From positions 213,054-277,053 of the forward strand of contig JAHBTU010000005.1 in assembly GCA_019638455.1 (NCBI GenBank): 64,000 nucleotides of DNA, in the 5' to 3' direction. Every line of letters starts with the position of its first letter. Position 1 is the stretch's first letter. The DNA comes from Saprospiraceae bacterium (lineage in GTDB: Bacteria > Bacteroidota > Bacteroidia > Chitinophagales > Saprospiraceae). The position numbers and the translations under genes are program-made. Shown here piece after piece: positions 53,129 through 61,498 of the stretch. The notes under the pieces are model-generated. The model was not told where the DNA came from, ran no database searches, and was given only the letters and a program-made list of their open reading frames with translations.

Positions 53129-53559
53129 TTAAATGCCGATAAAACGGCGTTAATAAACGACGACGGCGCATTTTGGCGGAAACGAAACAGCATGCTTGGC
53201 CGTTATCAATCTCGAATCGTATATTCCCATTCAGTCACCTTTAAAACTGTTTAATCCGATGATTATCCTCACAGTTCTTTTGCTCGGCCTCCTCATTTTT
53301 GGCAATAAAATGCTGAAACAAGCGTGAGGCGCTCGGCGGCCAACTCGACAGACAAACACTCTCGGTTTTCCGCCCCCCAATGTGTGATAGGTTCGTGGTC
53401 TCTACCCCAACTCAACAGGTCAACACACAGAACCCTTGTCACCAAAATGTGAAGCGGGTGTGTCGTAAGTTAAAAGAGGTCATTAAGGGTCATTTTTAAA
53501 AAGCAATGCAAACATGGTTGTCTGTTTTTAAAAATGACTTTCAGGGGGTACACATTTTT
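53129..53559. other. Gene-free stretch before the second IS4-type element
   Basis: I see no convincing gene; the hydrophobic stretch near 53258 is frame-broken. The stretch carries the left arm of a flanking palindrome (53452-53496) and a second short palindrome TCATTTTTAAAAA...TTTTTAAAAATGA (53490-53537). Confidence 0.45.
53452..53496. repeat. Left arm of inverted repeat flanking the second IS4-type element
   Basis: AAGCGGGTGTGTCGTAAGTT (53452-53471) continuing to AGGTCATTAAGGGTCATTT is the inverted complement, with about three mismatches over 42 bp, of the segment at 54770-54810. The two arms surround the insertion sequence, so the IS seems to have entered a pre-existing palindrome. Confidence 0.75.
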
Positions 53560-54777
53560 TCAAGTAAAAACCCAGTCAAAGTTCTTTGACAAATCAGAAA
53601 AGAAATCTAAGGCGATGTGAAAGGCTTCGTCCCAACACTTTTGGGCCAGATGGATAGGCCCCATTTTTTCGATTTTATCCTTTCGGAGGAATGTTTTGAG
53701 TTTGCCGACGGGGCAATAGTGTTTGACGAAACAGCCCAGGCAAAAGGTCAGGACAAACGCCGTGGCGACGATCAAGATCAGTTTGGCGATTCTGTCGGCA
53801 TCCTTGATTTGGGTCTTGTGGAGTTGAAACCCCTTTGATTTGAGGTTTTTGAACATGGTCTCTATCTTGAACCGCTTTCGGTAGTAAGAGCAGGCCATGT
53901 CTCCCACATCCATGTTGGTGAGCAGGAAAATAGGTTTGTCGAAGCCTTTTTCGTGCCAGCACACGGCGTTGATGCCGTCCACGGCATCGGGCACAAACAC
54001 CGCCCGCTCGCCCTTGGCGGGCGACAGGGCATCCATGCGCGCCGTTTCGCCGCCACAGTCCACCACCCGGTCGCAGGAAGTGCGCAGGACAAACTCCCAG
54101 TGCTGGTCGGCGCACCATCGGCGCAATTGCTGCCCGTCGAACTCGCCGTCGCCCAAGAGTACCTTGCGGCAACCCTCGGGTACTATGGGCAGCAGCGTGT
54201 GCAGCAGGTCCAAGTGCATTTGTTCGGGAAAGTGCCCCTTTTCCCCCTCCTTGACCAGCCAAACGAGCGGCAGGGCAAAGCCCCCGCACAAAACCGAGAG
54301 CATCAGGCTGCTGTGCTTGGTGCCCGTTTGGCTGCCATCGATGACGAAAACCAACTCGCCCCCCTTGGCCGCCATGCCCAAAAAGCGTTTCGCCAACGGC
54401 AGGAAGAACAACTGCCAGTCCACCCATTTGTTCCCAAGCCAGCGCTTCGCCTCTTGCAGCAGGCTGTTCTTGTTGCCCGTACCCTCGCCGTGCCGGGGCT
54501 GGCTCATGCCCTCCACCGCGCACGACTTGCTCTTCATGCAGCCGTGGACGAGGCTCGCCATCGTCTGAAGGCGGCGCAGGTGGTTGCCTCGGGGTGCAAC
54601 TTCACTGGTCTTTGCCAGAAAATCCACAATATCTTTGTAGGCGCTTTTGCGCATAAGGAAGGGGGGGATTGTTGTGTCAGAAGCCACAAAACTCCCCTTC
54701 TGTTTTCTTTTCCGTTTGTCAAAGAACTACTCCTGTTTTCTTTGGACTAAAATGTGTACCCCCTGAAATCACCCTTA
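53538..54777 (-). mobile_element. IS4-type insertion sequence, diverged second copy
   Basis: The ends share TTTCAGGGGGTACACATTTT as inverted repeats, at about 53540 and inverted at about 54750-54769. No matching direct repeat is seen beside the ends, unlike the copy at 19754-20992. It encodes one transposase of the same family and is nested inside a larger palindrome. Confidence 0.82.
53560..54687 (-). CDS. IS4-family DDE transposase (second copy)
   Basis: The 375-residue product shares the landmarks of the first copy: LVFVIDGSQTG, VLLGDGEFDGQQL, YYRKRFKIETMFKNLKS and the terminal LSKNFDWVFT. It differs at about half of positions (visual estimate). The start is GTG at 54687. The place where the first copy has ATG (ahead of GAGGGG) is changed here. 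It appears full length. Confidence 0.88.
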   Translation of the reverse strand: MASDTTIPPFLMRKSAYKDIVDFLAKTSEVAPRGNHLRRLQTMASLVHGCMKSKSCAVEGMSQPRHGEGTGNKNSLLQEAKRWLGNKWVDWQLFFLPLAKRFLGMAAKGGELVFVIDGSQTGTKHSSLMLSVLCGGFALPLVWLVKEGEKGHFPEQMHLDLLHTLLPIVPEGCRKVLLGDGEFDGQQLRRWCADQHWEFVLRTSCDRVVDCGGETARMDALSPAKGERAVFVPDAVDGINAVCWHEKGFDKPIFLLTNMDVGDMACSYYRKRFKIETMFKNLKSKGFQLHKTQIKDADRIAKLILIVATAFVLTFCLGCFVKHYCPVGKLKTFLRKDKIEKMGPIHLAQKCWDEAFHIALDFFSDLSKNFDWVFT

Positions 54778-54810
54778 ATGACCTTTTTTAACTTACGACA
54801 TACCCGCTTA
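54770..54810. repeat. Right arm of inverted repeat flanking the second IS4-type element
   Basis: Read on the minus strand it starts AAGCGGGTATGTCGTAAGTT and continues AAAAAAGGTCATTAAGG, the inverted partner of 53452-53496. Its right end runs into the promoter box of the sirtuin gene. Confidence 0.75.
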
Positions 54811-54816
54811 TTTTTG
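54809..54816 (+). promoter_or_regulatory. Bacteroidota -7 promoter box for the sirtuin gene
   Basis: TATTTTTG matches TAnnTTTG exactly and ends four bases before the ATG at 54821. It lies at the very edge of the palindrome arm flanking the insertion sequence. Confidence 0.55.
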
Positions 54817-54820
54817 CCCC

Positions 54821-55513
54821 ATGAAGAAAATAGTCGTCCTCACGGGTGCTGGCATCTCCGCCGAGAGCGGCATCAAAACTTTCCGCGATTCAGATGGTCT
54901 TTGGGAGAATCACCGCATCGAGGATGTGGCCACGCCTGAGGCATGGGCCATCAACCCCGCGCTGGTGCTTGATTTTTACAACCAACGCCGCGCTCAACTC
55001 CTTGGGGTGCAACCCAACGACGGGCACAAGGCGCTCGTGGATTTGGAGAAAAACTACGACGTGCATATCGTGACCCAAAACGTGGACGACTTGCACGAAC
55101 GCGCTGGCAGCACCCAAGTGCTGCACTTGCACGGCGAATTGCGCAAGGTTCGTTCGGAGCGTCACCCCGACCTCGTTTTTCAATGGGACAAAGACTTGCA
55201 TCTGGGCGACCAATGCCCGCGTGGTGCACAATTGCGCCCTCACATTGTGTGGTTTGGCGAGGCGGTGCCCATGCTGGAACCGGCAGCGGGATTAGCCTCC
55301 GAGGCCGACATTTTTATTATAGTCGGCACTTCTTTGCAAGTCTATCCCGCTGCCAGTCTGATGATTTATGCCAGCCCGCACATTCCCTTCTATTATGTGG
55401 ACCCGCGTCCGCAGGTCAATTTTGAATTGTCGCGGATGCCCAACCTGACCATCGTGGCCGAGCCTGCCTCCACAGGGGTGAGGAAGGTGGTGAGCCAGCT
55501 GTTGGACGCTTAG
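54821..55513 (+). CDS. cobB: NAD-dependent protein deacylase (sirtuin, desuccinylase type)
   Basis: The 230-residue class III sirtuin has GAGISAESGIKTFRDSDGLW at the N terminus, TQNVDDLHERAG (about 85-96), and catalytic His104 in LHLHGEL. A Tyr53-x-x-Arg56 pair (FYNQRR) matches the acidic-acyl-lysine pocket of SIRT5/CobB-like enzymes, so desuccinylase/demalonylase activity is inferred. The usual four zinc cysteines are absent; only one Cys lies in DQCPRGAQLRPH. Removal of acyl groups from metabolic enzymes is the likely job. It overlaps the convergent TonB receptor by four bases. Confidence 0.92.
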   Translation: MKKIVVLTGAGISAESGIKTFRDSDGLWENHRIEDVATPEAWAINPALVLDFYNQRRAQLLGVQPNDGHKALVDLEKNYDVHIVTQNVDDLHERAGSTQVLHLHGELRKVRSERHPDLVFQWDKDLHLGDQCPRGAQLRPHIVWFGEAVPMLEPAAGLASEADIFIIVGTSLQVYPAASLMIYASPHIPFYYVDPRPQVNFELSRMPNLTIVAEPASTGVRKVVSQLLDA

Positions 55514-58317
55514 AAATTCACCGACAAGCGCGTGAACGCTCGCAGCCCGTTGCCGCCCATTTGCACCGCATCCCAGGGGCCTCCGGTCTCGTTGTTGAAT
55601 GCCCAGCCGCTGGCAATTGGCACAAAACCCAAATCGGGATGCACGTTGGCGAAGTTGTCCACGCCGATGTGCAGCGTGAAATTTTTGTTGAATTTCCAAC
55701 CCGCATACACGTCTGGCACCAGTTTGCCGCCATAGATGTATTTGTCAGCCACAAACTCATTGGGGTTGCTGTCGGTGGGCACCATTGGGTTGATGCCAAG
55801 CCCATCTTCACCATAGCCGAGCAGGGTGACTTTTCCAAAATAAGTGAAGCGAGTGCCGAGTGTGAGCCGCCCCCGGCTGTATTCAAAGTTGGCAGCCACT
55901 TTTGTGTTGGGTGCCGATGCGAGGATGAAGGCTTGTTCGCGGTCGCTCAGGAAGTTTGCGCTATTGCCAATCAGTTTGCTTGGCACGTTGATGCTGTCAA
56001 TGGTCATGTCCTGAAAATTGGCCGTGAGCAATCCCCGGAAGTTTCCATTGCCGATGGGCGTGTTGTAGTCCAACACGATGTCAATGCCCCTGTTGGTGGT
56101 GTTCACCGCGTTGGCAAAAAACTGCGCATAGCTGACGTTCAGGTTTCTCAGCGCCTTGGTAAAGTTTGTGTCGAGCGATGAGTCGTCGGCACCAAACTGT
56201 CCTGAAAGCACCACGCGGTCTTTCACCTGCACCCAATAGCCGTCGAGGGTCAGTGTCAGTGCGCGGGTAGGTTTCCACGAAAATCCCATACTGGCATTGA
56301 GCGATTTTTCCTCCTTCAGTTTGGAGATGCCTGCGGCTTGTGTGATGCTGCTGGCATTCGGCGCGATTTTGACTTCGGCGATTTGACCGGCCTGCACGGT
56401 GGTGAAGGTGCTGCTGAAATTGATTTGCTGCAACGACGGTGCACGGAAGCCTGTGCTGGCCGAGCCGCGCAGATTGAAATTGGGGGCGAGTTTGTAGCGC
56501 AAGGCCAATTTGCCATTGATTGTGGAGCCGAAGTCGCTGTAATTTTCAAAACGGCCAGCCAGTCCCACCAAAAACTTATTGGTCACGTCCAATTCCAGGT
56601 CTCCATAAACACCGATGCAGGAGCGGTTGGCATTCACCTCGTCGGCAGGTTGGTAGCCGGGGAAGCCTTGTGCTCCGGCAGGGCGATAGATGGTGTCGAA
56701 GCCGATGAGTTCGCCGCCTTCGAAGACGGGCACTATGTCAAAAATTTCGGGGCCGTAGCGCAGATAGGAAGCTTCCTCGCCCGCGAAAAGTTGGTAGTTC
56801 TCGTAGCGGTACTCACCGCCAAACGCGACGTTCAGACCCTCCATGATGTAGGGGAAAAGTTTGCTGAAATTCAGGTTAGTGGTGTTTTGCAGGAACCTGA
56901 ACCCACCGTCGTCGAAGCTGGTTTGGCCTGCGCCCAAGCCAGCGTTGAAGGTTTTGTTTCCAAAAAAATGGAAGTTGTTGTAGCCTGTCGAGTTGCTTGC
57001 GTCCCAGTTCCAGTCGTTGCCGAAGGTGCCGTTGAGTCCGGCGGCAAAAGAGATGTCCTGCACTTCGGTGCGAATGCGAGGATTGAAGAAAAACTCCCCT
57101 TCCGAGTCTTGTTTGATGATGCCGGGCACCTCGATCAACTCTACGCCGTCGGTGGGGAAACGTTCGGGGCGGTCGGAAAAATTGCGCGTGAAAGCATAGG
57201 CATCCGACTCCTTGCGGTGGTATCCGCCGAACGAGTAGAAGACCAATTGACCGTCCTCTTTTAGCGGCACTTCGGCATTGAACATTCCGCCAAAACGCTG
57301 CATGGAAGCATCGCCATGCGCCCGGCGCACGGTGTTGATGGGCAACACGTTGTCCATTTCTTGGCGGAATGTTTTGCCTTGATTGGCGTAGTTGAGCGTC
57401 AGGTTGACCACGCCACCTTTATTGCCCACGGGTATGCCGTAGTTGGCACCCATGCTATACAGCAGACCATCGAGTTTTTTGCCGTCCTCTATTTCGTAAA
57501 ACCCAAAAGGATTGTCTTTAAAGGCGGGGTTGTACTTGTTGTCGTAGTGCCCCGACACGCCGATGTCGGCACTGAACTGTCCCGGATTTTTTTTCAGAAT
57601 GATATTCATCACGCCCGCTATGGCATCGGAGCCATACTGGGCGGAAGCGCCGTCGCGCAGGATTTCCACGCGGTCAATGGCCTGCACCGGGATGGCGCTC
57701 AGGTCGGTGCCGCTGTTGCCACGCCCGCGGGTGCCAAACACTGACACAAAAGCGGTCTGGTGGCGGCGTTTGCCATTCACCAGCACGAGGGTTTGGTCGG
57801 GGCCAAGCCCGCGCAGGGTAGCCAAATCAATGTGGTCTGCGCCGTCCGCGCCGCTTTGTTTGTTGTAGTTGAACGATGGGGCCGCGTAGTTGAGCAAGTT
57901 GGTGATATCGGCTCGTGCGGTGGTCAGGATGGCTGGCCCGACGTTGATGACATCCACCGGAACAGGGGTTTCTGTCTGGGTTCGGTTGGCTCGACGCGAG
58001 CCGATGATGACGATTTGGCCCAATAAATTGTCATCGTTTTCCATCACGATATTGACTTCGGAGCGGCCATCGGTGACGACTTCTTGGGTGGCAAATCCGG
58101 TGTAGGCGAATACGATGACGGCATCCACGCGGCTGTAGTTCAGGGAGAAGGAACCATCAGGGGCGGTCACGGTTCCGTTGGCGGTGCCGCGTTCGCTGAC
58201 TGTGACACCTGCCAAAGGCTCGCCGTTTTCGTCGGTCACGCGGCCTTTGAGCACGTTTTGGGCGGAGAGGCTGCCCAATGCGGCGAGGTAGAAAATGAGG
58301 AATGTGAGTTGCTTCAT
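55510..58317 (-). CDS. TonB-dependent outer membrane receptor
   Basis: The 935-residue product has a signal peptide (MKQLTFLIFYLAALGSLSAQ) and a carboxypeptidase-like regulatory domain (about 22-105, GRVTDENGEPLAGVTV). The TonB plug (about 115-235, including LRGLGPDQTLVLVNGKRR) and the 22-strand barrel follow, ending in aromatic residue F (TRLSVNF). No SusD-like partner is adjacent. TRTQTETPVPVDVI precedes the plug. The substrate (siderophore, vitamin or glycan) is not apparent. It stands alone, divergent from aroB. Confidence 0.92.
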   Translation of the reverse strand: MKQLTFLIFYLAALGSLSAQNVLKGRVTDENGEPLAGVTVSERGTANGTVTAPDGSFSLNYSRVDAVIVFAYTGFATQEVVTDGRSEVNIVMENDDNLLGQIVIIGSRRANRTQTETPVPVDVINVGPAILTTARADITNLLNYAAPSFNYNKQSGADGADHIDLATLRGLGPDQTLVLVNGKRRHQTAFVSVFGTRGRGNSGTDLSAIPVQAIDRVEILRDGASAQYGSDAIAGVMNIILKKNPGQFSADIGVSGHYDNKYNPAFKDNPFGFYEIEDGKKLDGLLYSMGANYGIPVGNKGGVVNLTLNYANQGKTFRQEMDNVLPINTVRRAHGDASMQRFGGMFNAEVPLKEDGQLVFYSFGGYHRKESDAYAFTRNFSDRPERFPTDGVELIEVPGIIKQDSEGEFFFNPRIRTEVQDISFAAGLNGTFGNDWNWDASNSTGYNNFHFFGNKTFNAGLGAGQTSFDDGGFRFLQNTTNLNFSKLFPYIMEGLNVAFGGEYRYENYQLFAGEEASYLRYGPEIFDIVPVFEGGELIGFDTIYRPAGAQGFPGYQPADEVNANRSCIGVYGDLELDVTNKFLVGLAGRFENYSDFGSTINGKLALRYKLAPNFNLRGSASTGFRAPSLQQINFSSTFTTVQAGQIAEVKIAPNASSITQAAGISKLKEEKSLNASMGFSWKPTRALTLTLDGYWVQVKDRVVLSGQFGADDSSLDTNFTKALRNLNVSYAQFFANAVNTTNRGIDIVLDYNTPIGNGNFRGLLTANFQDMTIDSINVPSKLIGNSANFLSDREQAFILASAPNTKVAANFEYSRGRLTLGTRFTYFGKVTLLGYGEDGLGINPMVPTDSNPNEFVADKYIYGGKLVPDVYAGWKFNKNFTLHIGVDNFANVHPDLGFVPIASGWAFNNETGGPWDAVQMGGNGLRAFTRLSVNF

Positions 58318-58401
58318 AATTCAGACAGGTTTGAGTGAATAGAGAAAAGGTTGGAATGACAGCGAGGCAAGGGGCGAGGCGAAGTTATGGCACATCAATC
58401 C

Positions 58402-58409
58402 TACCTTCG
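58402..58409 (+). promoter_or_regulatory. Bacteroidota -7 promoter box for aroB
   Basis: TACCTTCG matches TAnnTTTG at seven of eight positions and ends four bases before the ATG at 58414. That supports 58414 over the ATG at 58387, which would lie upstream of the promoter. Confidence 0.55.
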
Positions 58410-58413
58410 CCCC

Positions 58414-59481
58414 ATGTCGCATATTTTCCATCTTGACGGCTGCTCAATTCTGCTTGGCGACTTGAAAGCGCATTTCCCCGCTTGGCTGCGCGAGCGCGGC
58501 TATTCTCGCCTTTTTCTCGTTGCCGACACGAACACTCAGGAACTTTGTCTGCCTTGTTTTTTGGAAAAAACCAGCTTGCAAGAAGGGTTTTCCATCGAGG
58601 TGATGCCCGCTGGCGAGCGTTTCAAAAACCTTGATTCTTGTCAGCACATCTGGCTGTCCATGCTTGATGCTCGGCTCGACCGTCGGGCGCTTGTCGTCAA
58701 TCTTGGTGGCGGGGTAGTCGGCGACCTCGGCGGGTTTTGTGCGGCCACTTGGAAGCGCGGCGTGGATTTCGTGCAGGTGCCGACCACTTTGTTGGCGATG
58801 ACCGATGCCGCTATTGGCGGCAAACTCGGCATTGATTTTCAGGGCGTGAAAAATACGCTTGGCGTTTTTCAGAACCCCGCCGCTGTATTTGTTGACCCTT
58901 CATTTTTGAAAACTTTGCCCGAACGCGAGTTGCGCAGCGGTTTGGCAGAAATCATCAAACACGCGCTGATTGGCGCACCTTCTTTGTTGGAAAAAATCAT
59001 GGCAGAGTGTGTTGGGGTGCCTATCGGCGACGCATTGTCGGATGATGGGTGGGCTGGTGTGCTGCATGCCTCTATCGCCGTCAAAGTGCGCATCGTGCAG
59101 GACGACCCCATGGAAAAAGGAGTGCGGGCGCTGCTCAATTTCGGCCACACCATCGGCCATGCGCTGGAGAGCTATTTTCTCGATACGGCGGAGCCACTCA
59201 CTCACGGAGAGGCGATTGCGATTGGGATGATTTGCGAAAGCAGGATGGGAGGCGCCGTAAACTTGGAGGACATCATTGCGGTGAACAAGTGTTTTTTCAC
59301 GCACCGCCACATTCCGGCATCGGCATTTTCGGCGTTGTGGGATTTGATGCGACAAGACAAAAAAAACGCGGCAGGCGCGGTGCGCATGACTTTGCCGGGC
59401 GACGAGCCGTTTTCCATGCGGATGGTGGAGGTAAAGCGTGAAATGATGGAAGAGGGATTGGCATTTTACAACAGCATTTGA
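58414..59481 (+). CDS. aroB: 3-dehydroquinate synthase
   Basis: The 355-residue enzyme of the shikimate pathway converts DAHP to 3-dehydroquinate with NAD and zinc. GGGVVGDLGGFCAATWKRG (NAD-binding), TDAAIGGKLGID, AEIIKHALIGA and NFGHTIGHALE (metal His) are standard. The start at 58414 (MSHIFHLDG) follows the promoter box. The gene is divergent from the TonB receptor gene. Confidence 0.95.
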   Translation: MSHIFHLDGCSILLGDLKAHFPAWLRERGYSRLFLVADTNTQELCLPCFLEKTSLQEGFSIEVMPAGERFKNLDSCQHIWLSMLDARLDRRALVVNLGGGVVGDLGGFCAATWKRGVDFVQVPTTLLAMTDAAIGGKLGIDFQGVKNTLGVFQNPAAVFVDPSFLKTLPERELRSGLAEIIKHALIGAPSLLEKIMAECVGVPIGDALSDDGWAGVLHASIAVKVRIVQDDPMEKGVRALLNFGHTIGHALESYFLDTAEPLTHGEAIAIGMICESRMGGAVNLEDIIAVNKCFFTHRHIPASAFSALWDLMRQDKKNAAGAVRMTLPGDEPFSMRMVEVKREMMEEGLAFYNSI

Positions 59482-59552
59482 GCGTATTTTGGACAAATAC
59501 AAACCTCTTTCGGCGCTGAGGTGTTAAAGTGGGGCAAATCCCGAGAGCGCCT

Positions 59553-59652
59553 TAATTTATGCCTCGAGCCGCCAGGTTTTGGGCATGGCTAAAAGCGCAA
59601 TCGGCTCAAAATCATGGTCATCTGACAAATCCTAACAAATCAAGGCATATTT
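59553..59652 (+). repeat. RepC dispersed repeat, copy 3
   Basis: It runs from TTATGCCTCGAGCCGCC through GGCATGGCTAAAAGCGCAAT and CTGACAAATCCTAACAAAT to AAGGCATA. The TATGCCT/AGGCATA ends are inverted. It lies between aroB and ribE. Confidence 0.75.
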
Positions 59653-59658
59653 CTGAAA

Positions 59659-60264
59659 ATGTTTACCGGAATCATTGAGACCTTAGGCAAGGTAGTGGCG
59701 GTGGAGCATGACCGCTCCAACGTGCATTTTACGCTTGAGAGCAGCATCTCGCACGAGTTGAAAATAGACCAGAGCGTGAGCCACAATGGGGCTTGCCTCA
59801 CGGTGGTTGGCTTGGGCGCTCATTGGCACCGCGTCACGGCAGTGGAGGAAACCCTTCGCCGCACCAACCTTAGTCAGTGGGAAATAGGCGACTTGGTCAA
59901 TCTCGAACGCTGTCTCCCCATGAACGGTCGGCTCGACGGGCACATCGTGCAGGGGCATGTGGACGACGTGGCGGAATGTATGGAGGTGACGGAAACGGGC
60001 GGCTCGTGGCGGTTCGTGTTTCGTTACCGACCCTCGCCGGAGCATCTGCTCGTGGACAAAGGCTCGATTTGTCTCAACGGGGTGAGCCTAACCGTGGTGG
60101 ATCCTCAAGGCGACTTGTTCTCGGTGGCTATCATTCCGTACACTTGGGAACACACCAATTTCAAAACGCTGCGGCCCGGCGATGCGGTCAATGTCGAGTT
60201 CGACATCATCGGCAAATACATCGCACGGCATTTGGCGGCATACCAGTTCAATGCACGAATGTGA
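59659..60264 (+). CDS. ribE: Riboflavin synthase
   Basis: The 201-residue alpha-chain enzyme dismutates two 6,7-dimethyl-8-ribityllumazines to riboflavin. MFTGIIETLGKVVAVE opens the first lumazine-binding repeat, and the second begins with GHIVQGHVDDVAEC (about 95-108). The conserved SLTVV (residues about 147) and YTWEHTNF near the end are typical. The length is normal. It is convergent with the mfd fragment; the latter's stop is only 36 bp away. Confidence 0.95.
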   Translation: MFTGIIETLGKVVAVEHDRSNVHFTLESSISHELKIDQSVSHNGACLTVVGLGAHWHRVTAVEETLRRTNLSQWEIGDLVNLERCLPMNGRLDGHIVQGHVDDVAECMEVTETGGSWRFVFRYRPSPEHLLVDKGSICLNGVSLTVVDPQGDLFSVAIIPYTWEHTNFKTLRPGDAVNVEFDIIGKYIARHLAAYQFNARM

Positions 60265-60300
60265 CCATTGCGGAAGAGGGATCGCCCGGTCCGTGCCTTG

Positions 60301-61281
60301 TCAGTTTCTCCCTTCCAGATAGATGATTGTTCTTTCCGCAAGAGCGTCGGCCACTTCGCCGGGGTACAGGAAGGCACGGTCGCGGAAGAGCTCGCGCAGT
60401 TCCGCCGAATCGAGGGCTGTCAGTTTTGAGGCAAATTGTTCCGCTCGCTCGAAGCAGTATTGCAATCGGTCGAGCAAGAACTGAAAGTCTTTTGCCCAAA
60501 TCACCGTGGTTGGGGGCAGTATGTGAAAGAGGGATACTTTTTGGTCTTGTCGGAAGCGGGTGTTCAGGTTGGGCACGATACTGACGGAGGCAAGGTTGCG
60601 CTGCGAGAGCTGGGTCAGCGGGTCGAACACGCGAATCGTCTCCACCTCGTCGTCGAAGAGCTCGATGCGATAAGGCAAATCGTTGCCATAAGAATACAAA
60701 TCAACGATGCCGCCGCGCACGGAGAATTGACCGGGTTCGTACACAAAATCGGTGCGCACGAAGCCATATTCCACCAACACTTCTATCATCCAGTCTGTGT
60801 CGAGTTTTTCGCCCTTTTGCAATTCGATGCGGCTTTGCGCAAGAATTTCGGGCTTCACGACTTTTTCAAACAAGGCTTCCGGGTAGGTGACTATCGTGCT
60901 TCCTTTTGCACCCTCCGACGGGAAGGAGGTTATTTTGTTGACCACCTCGCTTCGTTGCAAAATTTGCGCTGGGTTCAGGTCGTCGAAATATGCGGGTCGT
61001 TTGAAAGAGTCCGGGAAGAAATACACGGCTTGGCTGGCCAACAGTCCCTCCAAGTCATTGAATCGGTAAGCGGCTTCTTCCTTAGTGTTGGCAACGAGTA
61101 GGTGAATGTTGGAGGAAGGCATTTGGAGGGTGGTTGCCGCGATGACAAAGGACTCCTGCGCGCCAGCAAGTCCTTTGAGTTGGATACGTGCCGCCGATGG
61201 TTGGTTTTCGAGTGCTGCTGTGATTTTTTTGACCGCCGGATGGCTGCGGTAGGCTGCGATGAGATGCGCTAAATTACTCAC
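60301..61281 (-). pseudogene. mfd: N-terminal fragment of transcription-repair coupling factor (Mfd)
   Basis: The 326-codon frame matches the first third of Mfd: an N-terminal UvrB-like domain with LKGLAGAQESFVIA, VFFPD-like YFFPDSFKRP and IVTYPEALFEKVV, and the D2 segment FSVRGGIVDLYSYG...YRIELFDDEVETIRVFDP. A complete Mfd is about 1100 residues and continues with an RNA-polymerase-interaction domain and a RecG-like translocase. Neither is present: the frame stops at 60301 and a + strand gene follows. It keeps no stop or frameshift of its own. A RepA copy begins 11 bp upstream of its ATG. Confidence 0.82.
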
Positions 61282-61292
61282 GAGGGCAAAGG

Positions 61293-61451
61293 TATACCCA
61301 GATTAAAGAGGATTTGAAGATTTCCTTGATTGATTTGTGTGATTTTCAAAGGATTGCGAGCACCGTTCGTTCAAAACCACCTTGTCAGACCCTGTGTTCA
61401 GGGGCTTGCCCGGCCAAGTGAAGCGGACGGGGCTGATTTGCGTTGACTATA
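61293..61451 (+). repeat. RepA dispersed repeat, copy D (hairpin deleted)
   Basis: This 159-bp unit has the same ends as the others but lacks exactly the 21-bp hairpin segment CCTGCC...GGCAGG present in copies A-C. It lies between the mfd fragment and the GNAT gene. Confidence 0.88.
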
Positions 61452-61498
61452 GTGGTTGAGCGGGAGAACGGCACGGCGCGCCAAATGTTCGCGCTGTT

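Noticed and set aside
53258..53308. A small hydrophobic peptide after the SSS symporter
   Set aside because: The frame that looks like a membrane peptide requires a base deletion; the actual frame stops after 16 codons.
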